DNA from: Tyto alba
Lineage: Eukaryota > Chordata > Aves > Strigiformes > Tytonidae
Assembly (NCBI RefSeq): GCF_018691265.1
Contig: NW_024881282.1
Span: 51,839,122 to 51,903,121, forward strand
Reading direction: 5' to 3'
Length of the DNA stretch: 64,000 bases
Positions 25,169 through 37,150 of the stretch are shown here, one piece after another. The position numbers and the translations under genes are program-made. The notes below the pieces were generated by a model. That model made no database searches and was not told the origin of the DNA. It worked only from the letters and a program-made list of their open reading frames with translations. Numbering within the stretch: the first letter of the stretch is position 1; every line of letters begins with the position of its first letter.

Positions 25169-26489
25169 TATAACAAGAAGGATTGCTGCGTAATTTATCT
25201 TCCCTTTTCATCCCTGTTTCCTAGAGCATGCTCCCCTGATGGGTTGAAGGGCATGATGCCTGACCTAGCATTGCTTCAAATGTTTCTTAAAGTGACTCAT
25301 GCTGTGGAGTGTTCTGAACTCAACTTCATGACTAACTTTGTTTTCCCCTTCCCCATTTGTTATATTACTCAGGTCTGATCAAGATTGTTTATGTTCGTAT
25401 TTTTATGGGGTTTTGTGCACCAAATATAAGGCACCTTGTGAGCCACGTGTTACCTTTATGCTGAAGCCAGATAAACAAACACACTCTTGCACATGCACAT
25501 ACAAGACCTGTGTTGAGCCAAAATAATATCATCCTTAATTATGGTTGTAAATGAAGTATAGTTCCAAAAACTGGCCACTTTATTTTTTTTCTAGTCAATT
25601 ATTAAACAGCTTAATTTTGAAGAAAAGGGGTCACATTTCAAATGCTACCTTCCTGAAATGACTCAATAAATTTTTGATCAGATGTAGGTTTTTTAAGAGA
25701 ACAGACTTTCAAAGATGAGCAGGTGTCCAGCACTCACTTTCTATTCCACCTTCATCTTCATTTGGTGCTTATTATCAAAATACATCTGAAAGCCATGCCA
25801 AGTCCTTTTAAAGCCCCATCCCTTGGATGTACCTGCCGAGCCCTCCCCGCTCTCCAAGTTAGCTGTTTATAGTGGTGCTCAGCTTGAAATTCAAGTAAAT
25901 AAATTCTGGAGACTGATCCTATTTGGCATTGGGAAAGACCCAGAGGGTAAACGCATGCTGGAGATCTCACAGCCGCAGCAAGCCGGGGCTTGCACAGGAG
26001 GTGAGGAGCAGCTCCAGCAAGCTGGGGGTGCCCGGGGAAGGGGGGCCAGCAGCCTCCTTGGTGTGAGGGACACCTCCCTCCATCCGCCCCTCAGCCACCA
26101 ATGGACTGCAAGGACTGCAGCAAAGGTGTTACAACAGCAGCTTGTGCCTTTCTGTGCTTAGCTCAAAACGGCTCATCCACAGCGTGCTGACGTGCTGAGC
26201 CCCCCGGACCAAGTGTCATGAGTAGGAAGATCCCAGCAAGGTTCTCCTCCATCCTACGGACACACTCACTGCCAGGGGGCTTGTGCTGTTCGTAGCTCTT
26301 GGTTGATGCTTTTTATCCCCAAGGTCACACATAGGCATGCTCAGAGCTCCATAGCTCGGCATCTCGGGGAGCCCTGGCATCTTACCCCCGGGTTTTCTCT
26401 GCCTTGGAGCAACTGGAGAATTTGCAGAGTTCCCCTGGAACAGAAAGCCTTAAAAATAAGCTGCTCAATGGAAGGTGTGTCTCAGAAAA
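25169..26489. other. Unassigned non-coding sequence
   Basis: AT-rich up to about 25800, then a GC-rich patch at 25830-26230 with CCGCAGCAAGCCGGGG-type words. That patch is too short and too CpG-poor for a convincing CpG-island promoter. No gene is recognised. Confidence 0.55.
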
Positions 26490-27200
26490 ACTTAAAATTA
26501 TTTGAAATTGATATGTTCTTTTCGAAAAACACATATATAGACATATTTACTTTCTAAACTTCTAATAAAATGTTTATATGTTCTATAATATGGATATGGT
26601 TTATTAATGTGCAAGACTTTTTTCTTCTTTTTTTTTAAATTTTTTTTCCAATCATTATGGGAAACTTCTGGATAGTTCTGAGTGGAACATTTTCTTTTAT
26701 TTTGCATATTAAACATTTCATGTTTGTTATAGCTAAACAACCTTTTAAAGAAAGAATGAAAACAAGCCATTCTTAGTTTGTTAGTCAAATTGTCATAGAT
26801 TTTCCAAGTTGTCTCTATGTGTTGAAAAACACTGTGTTATGGAAAGTAAATTGTTTTAATCTATGTTAAGCAGCAGCTGATTATAATGATTTTTAAATAA
26901 TTAAAGTCAGCAATAAATTAGCCAGGTATTTTGATCTAGTTATTATGTCATAACAGAATGTTAGATTATGCAGTATTTCTGATATCACAAAATAACATAG
27001 AAATAGCAAAAAATAATATACAAATCCTTGCGTTCAGTTGGAATGTGGGAAGCCACCACAGCATACAAATGGTTTAAAACTAAATTTCTTTTTTTTTTTC
27101 TTTAAATAAATGCTTTTTCATTTAAAAAACAAATGTGCTCATGGGAAATATTTTCAAGACTGTTTATGATTTTGTGAATGTAACAATAAACAGTGCTTTT
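26490..27200. other. AT-rich block, candidate conserved or matrix-attachment-like DNA
   Basis: About 700 bp of very AT-rich sequence with T-runs (about 26625-26650, 27090-27100), ATATATAG and TTAAATAATTAAAG words, and several TAAT/ATTA cores (for example 26880-26945). The minus strand is open for 96 codons, but the frame is Lys/Asn/Phe-rich, as AT-rich DNA dictates. No gene is seen. Confidence 0.35.
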
Positions 27201-29319
27201 GTCAAAATGGCTTTTTCCCAGTGATGCTGGCAGAACCAGTCAGCCTGGTTTCCCCTGCAGGTAGATGCCCAGCGGGGCTGGAGCACCAACCCGGCTCAGT
27301 CGAAGGTCCTGGCTGGTGGGAGCTGCCGACAGAGCATCTCCACTACCCACCACACTCCATCAGAGCCCATTCCTGCCCCACAAAGGGCTGAAGTGATCCT
27401 TGAGGCAAGAGCCTGTTTTTGTGAAGATGGTTGTAAGTAACGGGTGGAAAGCGCAGAAAGTATCAGAATAGCATAAATCTCGGGAGAGGAGTGAAAGGCG
27501 AAGAGAGATTTGTGGGTTTCAGACACAATAAAAGTAAGAGATAATATAGTGATATTAAAAGCTGACATGGGACAATCATCCCCCTCTGCTACAGATAGGC
27601 AAAGATGAATCATTTATCAGTGAATGCATTCAATTCAAGGAATTTATTTCTGATGAGCACATTTCCACCTGTGCTGAGCGCCTGGTTCTGAGACCATACC
27701 AAGGCCCATCACTGCACCCAGTGATGCATAGTGGGCTGGTACTGGCCAGGCAGATGCACACTGTGGCAGAGCAGCTGATGCACTATAGACCCTACTTAAA
27801 ATACGTCCTTCAGTGTACACCTTCAGAAAATGTGCAAGGAGTAGAGCAGCCAAAACCTGACAGGTCAGGTTTAGTGACCAAGTTCTTCCATTGTACTGAT
27901 CTCACTGTGGTGACCATGACTGTATTACTGACATTTGAAAGCCCTAAAATTTGCCAGACTTTAGACTGCTGTCATGGCAAACACTGAGAGTGTGCCATGG
28001 GAAAGAGGCATTTTGGCTCCAGCCCTGCTGATGCACTCAAAGCTCTCCTTCCAAAACAGGCCCTTGAGATGGCAGGCACAATCTGGAGATGGCCACAGGT
28101 TATTTTTAAGACGTGGATTGGATCAGCCTGAGTTCTGGGAACATGAAGCGGGCTGAGAGCCTCCTTCTCCCGTCTTTGTCCTTGCATGAACTGCAGCTCA
28201 GCAAAACGCAAACCCCAGGAATATGATTGACAGGGTACACCGGTGAATGATACCTACAGATGCACATTCCTTCTCTGTACGAACAGCTTTTAAAGTGTTT
28301 TTGCTAGCTGTGTAAACACAGGCACTGAGCACACTGGGATATTAAACTGCTGATGAGCACAATACCAGCACAGGATTTATTCCACATTTCTGTCACCAAC
28401 ACACCCACACTGCACATTTATAATATTCCTTTCCACAGAGATTTGTCTCTGTCAGTAGCTAAAAGCTCTTCACAAGTTCTACCAACTTTCATTCTCAGCA
28501 CTCATCCAGTTCAGTGAAAAAAAGTATATGTTTCATCCATGTGGTTCCTTATATCTTATTTCTTGAAATTACAGGATCATAGTGCTAATATCCTGGACTT
28601 GTTGCATTTCTAACTTGGTAAGCAGTGGGAAAGTGAAGACTGTAGATCTCATTTCTATCACAGAACTTTTTCTCATTCAGAAGAACTGTGTAATAACAGC
28701 CTGCTGATGCTGTTTCTCTGGTAGACACATGTTCAGAAAGCTCCACCTTTAATCTCAGGCCATCATTTGTTCACTCTGCAGCAAGCCATGGTATAAAATA
28801 GCTGCAGAGGAGATGTGTTATGTGGTCCTCACCTCAAAGATAGAACAGGTGTGCAATGGTTGTCCATCATAAACTGAAAGTCTGCTCCCAGGGCTGCACG
28901 AGATGTTGTTTGGTCAGCACTCCTCCTGGCATTCCTCCCGGCGGGCTTTTCTAGAGGTGCTGACCCAACGACCAGGAGCAGGGCAGCAGATCCAGCAGCT
29001 CTCCTGGTGCCTACCTCCAAACATCGCTGGGAGAAAGAGGCAGCTGAGACAGCTACTGTAACTGGAACCTGACAAATAAATCCATTTTGAAAGCGCTGAC
29101 AGCCACCAGCAATCAGGAAAGGAACAGATTTTTAGCAGGCAGAATAGTCCACTGAAGGCAGCCAACACTTCCAGCCCCATGGGCATTTGTATCCAGGCTG
29201 TATTTTTCTCTTATATTGCAGTTAGCAGTGAAGGAGAACACAAAACACTTCTATTCCTCTGCAAGTGATGTGTGCAATTCCTTTCTCATACAATGAGACA
29301 AGAAATGTGGCACCTGTGG
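27201..29319. other. Unassigned non-coding sequence
   Basis: Mixed composition with no recognisable repeat or gene. Frames of 60-105 codons occur on both strands and overlap. Nothing stands out. Confidence 0.55.
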
Positions 29320-29430
29320 CCATTCATGGCTGCCGGGGACTAATTAACCCATGATTAACTGGTGTGCTTTGACATCTAGGCTGTTCTTCTTTGCTGCAAT
29401 CAATCAGCATAACATATAAAATCTGTAAAA
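29320..29430. other. Candidate regulatory element
   Basis: A short stretch contains CACCTG, CTAATTAACCCATGATTAACTGG, TGACATCT and CAATCAATCAG words. These are E-box and homeodomain-type cores in a non-repetitive setting. It has the look of a vertebrate enhancer core, but conservation cannot be shown here. Confidence 0.25.
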
Positions 29431-32400
29431 TCTGCTTAGAAATGCCCCCTTTTTGCTATACTCAAAAGGGGGAGGATGCTTTCTGAAACACCACCAAGCA
29501 AGAGTTTTCAGAGACTTTCCTCTGCAGCACTGAAGTGCCAGACCTCTCCATTTCCTTCCCAGCTGCATTAACTGGACATTTCTTCTCAATTAGGGAGAAG
29601 AAATCAGTTGGCATAGTCTGTTCCCTGTGCAATGGACTGAGAAATATCACATTATTTATTCTGGATTAACTGAATGAGGCTGGAAAGATTCATTTCTTCT
29701 CAGTGTGCTTTGACAATGTAATTTGTTATGTGGCATTTAATTTTACAAGCTAGAATTAAGCTAGGAAAATGCAGGGTATCAGAAACCATCTGAAAGTGAG
29801 TTCGATGCCTATGAAGGACACAGAGCCCTGGAGCCCCATGGGCCTCTTCTGGCTCTATATACAACACCAGTGAGCTGCTGGACCAGTAAGCCTGGGACAA
29901 TGGTATGTGAGCCGTACTCCCTTATGTTGTGACTAAACAGGCATTATTTCCATAGGATATCTTCTATGGGTCTTTCGGTGATTACTGCCACCTGTAGCAC
30001 CAGTTAGCAGAGATTTCAGTGATGCAGAGACCTATCTGCCAGGTATGCACTGAATTAAATGTCAGTCTAGACCTCCATTAGTGCAAAGCAATTCATTAAT
30101 GGGTGAAGATGTAGACAAAGATTCAGGAGACCTGGCTAATGTTTCAAACCTTGCCCTCAGGCAGGCTCACTTTCATACCTGTCGGCTTGCTTCTATCTTC
30201 TGCATAGACTGTTCACATACTGGGGACAGGACCATCCCTGGGAAGAGTCTATACAACACACGGCTCACCCTCCTCCTCCTCCCAAGCTCAGTTGTGCACA
30301 TCTGTGTGCTTTCACCATGCATAATCATGAAAATAGTTCTTTATATATTGTAGGTACAATAGGAGAAAGCTTTGTCAAATTTTTCATTGACTTTATTTAC
30401 TCAATCTATTTTAAGGTGTAACACTGGTGCATGAAAGTCATGATCAAAAACATTGAGCAAAATTACTGAGCTTAAAAATATTGTATCTTTTGTTCTTTCT
30501 CTATACTTAGATTTCCTGCTGGCTATTGCTGTAGAAGCTAGTCCATGCTAAGTGATTTGGGCCAAATTTTGCATGGATTTACATGGCAAAAATCAAGTGA
30601 CTTTCAAAAGGTGCAATGCCTCTTTTAAAATTTACTCTAGGTAATATTACTAGGTGTACTACAAGAAATTTTATGGTAGTAACTAGGATCAGGCACAGCT
30701 CAGGCAGGCACTGAACTTTGCATACTGCTTTTCCATTTCCTTATTTTTTACCTGTCTTAATATATCTTCTTAATGAAATGAGAAAGCTGTATGGGATCCT
30801 GGTAGGTCACCTGGACATCCCTGTACGCCCAAGTCAGCTCACCTCTGCGTAAACCATTACTGACACATGCTCATCTGACTTTGCACTTCTTATAGAATTG
30901 CTTCCCACTTTTACAGATCATTTCTCCCAGTTGTTACACTCATATTGAAGTCCAAGGCTTGCCTTCAAAGTGCTTGCAGCTCTTCCTGGCTCTGCACCAG
31001 TTACCCACTAGTACACCTTCTCCATTTTACAGCATCTCAAGCACTGTCGAAACTATTGATGTCCCCTGGACCTTGGACAGTCCTCTGGACCCTCATTTGA
31101 TATGCTTTTCTGGCTTGACATTAAACCTCTGAAAATTATCTCTCAAGACTGGGTTTTCAGTAATTCAGACAGCAACCTTCCAGTTGCTCCAGGAACGTGT
31201 TATTATAGCCTGCTTTTAAAAATATCAGGGGAAATAAGGAGTCAAAATCCCTACTACACTAATGCTATCTGACATATTTTGCTTTTCTCTTTTCCATCAG
31301 GCTTTTGCTGTTGTCTGGGAAGAAAATAAGGTCACTCCGGCATGTTTAGTTCTTGAGAAAATGCATATTGGTTGTAGCTTCTTGGTGCTTATGGATTTTT
31401 TCTCAGTTTATTGCAGAAATTAAATTTATGCTGGTAGATCTATAGCTTACTCAGCTTTCATTTCCCTCTTTTAAGTGTATAGAATGAGTTTGCTGCTTTC
31501 CAGTTTCAGTAATCTATTCTGTCCACCATAACTTTTCAATGACAAATGTTAATTCCTCTGAAAACATCTTGCACTTTACTGTGTCAGATTTGTCAGAAAG
31601 AGGTGTGAGAAATTCCTGCTTCCCACGCCTATTGCACCTCGTGCCTCCCTGTCCCTCTCCATCCCGTCTCTTCATCACTTTTTTTTTGCTCTGAAACCAC
31701 CACTTACCCCTGATCCCCATCTGTGTAAGTATGATTGTTGTACAGTAATTTTGACAGTTAGAAAATAACACTCTCCCTCTTCATCTTTGAAGGATTATTT
31801 CAACCCAAGGTATATCAGAAGTCCAGTTTGAAGATCTTAAGGGCAGGCTGAACTGCGGCACAAGGGTCAGAGATGAGTACCCAAGAGATTTTGTCTCTGA
31901 GCTGCTTCAAAGCTGGACTAAGGTGTTGTGGAAACACAGCCTCCTCCAGCATTCTGAGTACTTGGAGGTGAACATCATCAGCACAAGACAATCTGAAAGC
32001 AGCTAATTTAGTTAAGCCTACTCTTTTCTTTTTAGACCCAAGTGCTCCCTCTTTTCTCTGATGTTGATTTTATTCATCCTCAGATCACAAATAGTGAAGT
32101 CTACAGGATAATTTAATAGTTTGTTTCACTCTTGGTAGTCTGTGCTGCAGAGTAGCTGCTTGCTGGGTGAAAAACCCAAAATTCTTCTAACTGCCTTCTA
32201 GCCACTACACATCTCACAGACTGTTTTGTTTTTAGCTTTTATTTCTCTTGGAAGCTGAATTTTGGGACTTGATGTTTCTTGTTGTTCCTTGTCTTCATAA
32301 GTCATAACTTGACCGCGTTTCTTCTTTCTGTGCAACTTCCCTGCCAGGTATCCATGAAAACTCTGAAGGGGACCCAGGACGGTCCCGTGAATGAAAACTA

Positions 32401-33019
32401 ATGAATCACAATCTCCATATAATATCTCAGCAGATTAAGACAGGTGTTGCCCTGGGTCCCCTGGTATACCCTTCCCCTGATCTGCCGAAGGACTGAAAAG
32501 GAGTCTAAATCTGTCGGTGAACCTGCCTCCCAGTTTGCAAGCCTACCTGAAATTATATTTAAAATAATTTTTAGGAGGAAGGAGTGGGTTGGATTTTAGA
32601 TGAAAAATATGATTTGGTGCTGAGAGAGCAGCATCTCCAGGAGAGAAAAGAGCTGTCTATTCCCCCAGTCCTGGTCCCCTGCCAAGAAGAGCACCTGAAT
32701 ATCTAACGAAGTCTGGGAGGGTGAGCACGGGGCAAGTATAGCCTGCTTGTGAGGCCATTACAGAACAACTAGGTGTGAAGAGATAAACCTGTAATGCTGC
32801 CAAGTTCAGCAAGACCTGTGGCATGATAAACTTCACAGTCAGTAATCTATAAATCATTTTAGAGCTGCCTGTGGTGGCTTTGCCCTCTGTTCCAGCATAG
32901 CAAGCTGTTACAGATGAGAAAATTAATAACCAACTTCTCTCTTTCTTACCCTTTCTTTCTTCCCAGGACCAGTGAAAATTTACTGAAGGTCTTGTGAGAT
33001 TTAGCCACTGTGCTAGACC
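29431..33019. other. Unassigned non-coding sequence
   Basis: No gene or clear repeat. AT-rich around 30340-30680 and 31190-31500. At about 30560-30625 the phrase GGGCCAAATTTTGCATGG followed by an imperfect reverse copy may be an eroded ancient repeat. A (CCT)n-like stretch lies at about 30267-30282. Confidence 0.5.
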
Positions 33020-33100
33020 CTGTCTGGTGCAAACTGGTGTGGTTTGTCCTGGCATCAAAGGCGTTGCCTCAGTTTACAGCAGCTGAGAATTTGATCTTTT
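33020..33100. repeat. Eroded ancient interspersed repeat with inverted-repeat arms
   Basis: The left arm CTGGTGCAAACTGGTGTGG and the right arm CAGTTTACAGCAGCTGAG (reverse complement CTCAGCTGCTGTAAACTG) are imperfect inverted copies. The right end reads CAGCAGCTGAGAATTTGATC. I recognise this GGTGTAAACTGGTGTGG...CAGTTTACACCAGCTGAGGATCTGG pattern as an old repeat common in sauropsid genomes, but cannot name its family with certainty. Confidence 0.45.
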
Positions 33101-36100
33101 GCAATTTAGGACAATGGTGTCAGCTCTCCAGTAGCCAGTGTCTGGGCATGTCAAGGGAGAGACACCCAGTGAGCCCCAAGGGAGCACCAGTCCAGCACAG
33201 GCAGCAGGAAGCCAGTAACCCTATCAGATACAGACCATTTTGAGCAGCAATGCTGGAGTGTCTCTGTATTACATCCTTGGCAGAGCGAGGTCTGGGCTGG
33301 CTTGTTTATTTAGGTGCAAAACCACATCCGATATTCCCAGTGCACTGCACTATACCTGATAAACTTCCCCGAGGCTGATGTATGGGAGAGAGGAGTAACT
33401 AGCTTGGAGCACACAGAGCCAAGGCCTAGTGACGATGAATAAGTTCTTCCAGACCTGAGCTGACTCCATACAAAATCAGTTTGCAAAGCACAGTAGGGTT
33501 ATTGTGCAGAGATACCCCAGCTGGCCCTGCAAAGAGCTGTTTTCAGTCAGCTGAATGTATTAATCTGGGCTAACGTGCTTCCAGATAAGTTAAATACCAA
33601 ATTGATCAGGTAAATATCCACAGTGGTGGATCTATATCCAGTGTAGCTAGTTCATCCAGCTGATTGTAGACTGATTTCTGAGAAATCTGAATTAACTGGA
33701 CCTTAAATAAAATGAAAACGCAGCAAAATCTGAAAAGAATAAAGTCCCTCGGGTTTTTGGCCTTGTGAAAAACATAAATATTAGTTTGTTCATTTTAGCT
33801 GCATTTTGCTTGCAAGATAATATTTTGCTACTTAAATCAGAACTCAATTTTAAAAAGAGGAAGAATAATGTATATTTTATATTGGTGGAACACATTCCAT
33901 TGGGAATCTCAAAATATTTTGCAAACACTAAAGGATAAAGCCTTCCAATAGACCTCAGAAGGAGGTAAAAGTGTAACATCATAGGCATTTTATAGATGAC
34001 AAACCAGAGGGACCAGTCTTGTTCTAGGACCCTCAGGAAAATCTGTACGAAGCTGAAAACAACACGTAAGACTTCTCAGATTCCTAACATTTTCTGCCTT
34101 GCTTCATGTTGACACGCTACTTCTCTGACATTTTTAGATTGCCATATAATACTTTGTTTTTCCAGATGATAAAGAGCTAATTCTCATTTAAACAAATGAC
34201 TTTTCAATCTTTATAAATTAGGAAGCAGGCAGCATTTCCTCCAGCTGCTGTTCAGCAATTATGCCATTTGGAAATGGTACCCAGTGATTTGTGATAGTGT
34301 AATCCCTTTGGAGTGTGGAAGTAGTTCCAGAGTCAGGCTTGATTAGAAATGCCCAGCTGACTGCCAGGGACACATTTCAAACAGGCTTATGCTGGATTGC
34401 TGATACAGTTGTATGCATGAATCGAACAGTCAAACATACAAATGACTCGATCTGCATTTGCAAAGCTAAACTGTGCAGCTCTAAACCCATTTTCTGGCCT
34501 AAAGAGTGCCTCATGCCAAGTACATAACCAGAAAAACAGTTCCTCATGTGCTCTCAGAACAGTGAGCAGTATTAATCCATGGAGCTCATCTATATTTGCA
34601 GACTGTCAGCTCTAAGCTTGGGGCATCATTGTACCAGGAGCATATTTTAAACATTATGAAACTTATAACCATGAACTCTTTTGCATATCTACAACATAAA
34701 CCCATTCCAAGGACAAGGCTAGTCTTTTAAAATGTGTGCCAGAGCAGCTCAAAGTCTCTCTGTTAACTTGAAATCAGACTTTAAACTCCATGTTGTTTTT
34801 CTAACCTTGTTTATGTTATATAGCAATTTTCTTAGAGGAAGAAACCTGAACGGTACTTTTAAGACTGAAAACACAGTTGTGGATATGAACAGCTGACAAA
34901 TGAAGCAGATTCCTAATCAGACAATTGGTCTGGGGACACTGAAGCTGATGTGTGTGATTTCTCTCCTGAGCTGAACTCTGCTTTCCTAAGTGCTCTCCAG
35001 CACAAACCCTGCCAGGTCCCTTCCAAAAGTCTGTGTGCAGCTGATGTAAAACCCTCTCTGGCCAGCCACTGAAGAATGCAGCTTGAAGAAAGGTAAACTT
35101 ATTATAAGCTGCTGCTCTATCCTAGCAAGCAGATATACTAGATATCCCTCTGCAGAGTTATAAAACTCATTGGATGTGTTTGGAAAACTGATGTGAGATG
35201 ACAGTAAATTACACCAAAATCATACCAAACAGAGATGAAGGAGAGATGGAGACAGAAATATGAATACAACAGAATGCAATTTAGAAATACATATTTACCC
35301 ATTTTATTTGTGCAGACATTACCTTTCCTCTGCCTCCATCAGACGGATCGGTGCAACTTGGCAGCATGGGAGGCAGGAAAGCTGGGTGCCTGGGTCCCAT
35401 GTGGTGTGGTCCTGTGTCGTCCAGCAGTGATGCTGAGTCAAGGAGCCTGACCAGCCTGTGACAGCACCTAAGCTCATCTTGTTGCCTAGCATGAGTCTTT
35501 CTGCACAGTAAATCAACTGATTTCAAATAACCTTATACCAGCGTACAGATGCCCACAGGCCTTTTGGCAGTGGCTCAGGGCTCTCTGTCTGCATTTCTGA
35601 ATGACCAGGAAGGGCTGCAAACCCAAGGTCTCACCAGCTATCTTGTGGGGACAGGGGATGGCTTTTTACAAACAGTGCGGCTCTGCAGGTCTTATAGCAA
35701 CCTCACCAGGAAAAAAGAGAAGTATTTTGTCCCATGTCAGACAATAAGAAGTGTAATACGTTACTAATAATAATATCTGGATCACAGTGAATTATTAGCT
35801 TATTATTAGATTATGCCTGGCTCTAATTTCCAATTCAAGTTTGCATATATTTTTCAGTTTGCTAGATCTACCATATTAACATAGTGTCAGACATATCCAT
35901 TGGAAAAAGATTTCTGACTCCGAGGGGAAGGATGGTAGGACTTACGGAGTGGGGCAGGTTGGATCTCCTTAACCTTGGTCTGCAGGTATTTCAGCGCTCA
36001 GTCAACTTTACTTTCAACAGCAATATATTTCTGGTGAGCATCACTCATGGAAAGTGTCCCAGCTATCACACTGCCTACTCACACTCACTCATTTAAAGTA

Positions 36101-36497
36101 ATTTCTCTGGAAAGCTGATGTCTGAGTTGGCAGATATTTCAAAGAGCTGCTTTGGTTCAGTCCTCCCTCTTAAAAAATTGTGTTATTTTTGTTTGATTGT
36201 TCTTGGAGGTAGGAGGCAGGGGCAGGTTTTGCCCCTTGCAGGGTGTGCTGCATGTCTAATAGAGCAATGCGAGGGCCCTGGGCTGAGTTATTCCGGGGCA
36301 AGTCAGGTTGGTCCAAACCCAAATTTCCATTGTGGAGGTGAAAGAGGTATTTTTAATCCATTAGAATGCTAGTTATGCTTACTATATGAAACAACTAATC
36401 TCTTCTGACAGGGCTTCAAACAACATGCCATGCAGCCCAGACCTTAGTCTCGGTAGAGCTGAATGTATTTCTTCTCATGCAAATAAACATTGTTTCT
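33101..36497. other. Unassigned non-coding sequence upstream of CR1 copy 2
   Basis: AT-rich at 33670-34320 and 35740-35890, otherwise mixed. Open frames of up to 98 codons show no family. No promoter, RNA gene or repeat is recognised. Confidence 0.55.
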
Positions 36498-37150
36498 GAC
36501 TATGAGCCAGCACTATGCACTCACAGCACAGCCCAGAAAGCCAACCGTACCCTAAGCTGCATCAAGAGAAGTGTGGCCAGCAGGTCGAGGGATGGGGATT
36601 CTCCCTCTCTACTCTGCTCTTGTGAGAGCCCACCTGCAGTGCTGTGTCCAGCTCTGGGGCCCCCAACACAAGAAGGACATGGACCTGCTTGAGCGGGTCC
36701 AGAGGAGGCCACAAAGATGCTCAGGGGGCTGGAGCACCTCCCTTCTGAGGACAGGCTGAGAGAGTTGGGGTTGTTCAGCCTGGAGAAGAGAAGGCTCCGG
36801 GGAGACCTTATAGCGGCCTGCCAGTACTTAAAGGGGGCTACAGGAAAGATGGAGAGGGACTCTTTATCAGGGGGTGTAGTGATAGGACAAGGGATAATGT
36901 TTTTAAAATGAAAGAGGGAAGATTTAGATTAGATATAAGGAAGGAATTCTTTCCTGTAAGGGCGGTGAGGCACTGGCACAGGTTGCCCAGAGCAGCTGTG
37001 GCTGCCCCCTCCCTGGGAGGGTTCAAGGCCAGGCTGGACGGGGCTTTGAGCAACCTGGTCTGGTGGAAGGGGTCCCTGCCCAGGGCAGGGGGTTGGAACT
37101 GGTGAACTTTAAAGTCCCTTCCAACCCAAACCATTCTGTGATTCTATGAT
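36498..37150 (+). mobile_element. CR1 LINE fragment, copy 2 (5'-truncated, well preserved)
   Basis: A clear CR1 3' end covering the C-terminal part of ORF2 plus the short 3' UTR and terminal 8-bp repeats ATTCTGTG ATTCTATG AT (37133-37150). The coding part is readable in pieces: AQKANRTLSCIKRSVASRSR (frame of 36477), ALVRAHLQCCVQLWGPQHKK (frame of 36571), [20 protein letters not shown] (frame of 36717) and KEGRFRLDIRKEFFP (frame of 36908). Against the family pattern, the frame changes fit three single-base indels: +1 near 36591-36596, -1 near 36706-36708 and -1 near 36838. The usual stop after GGWN is replaced by a TGA at 37103-37105. The endonuclease and catalytic RT domains were never copied, so this is a dead-on-arrival insertion. 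Similarity to the avian consensus as I remember it is high, so it is younger than copy 1. Confidence 0.96.

Noticed and set aside
25960..26100. Possible CpG-island promoter
   Set aside because: The GC-rich core is only about 140 bp with few CpGs and no adjoining exon.
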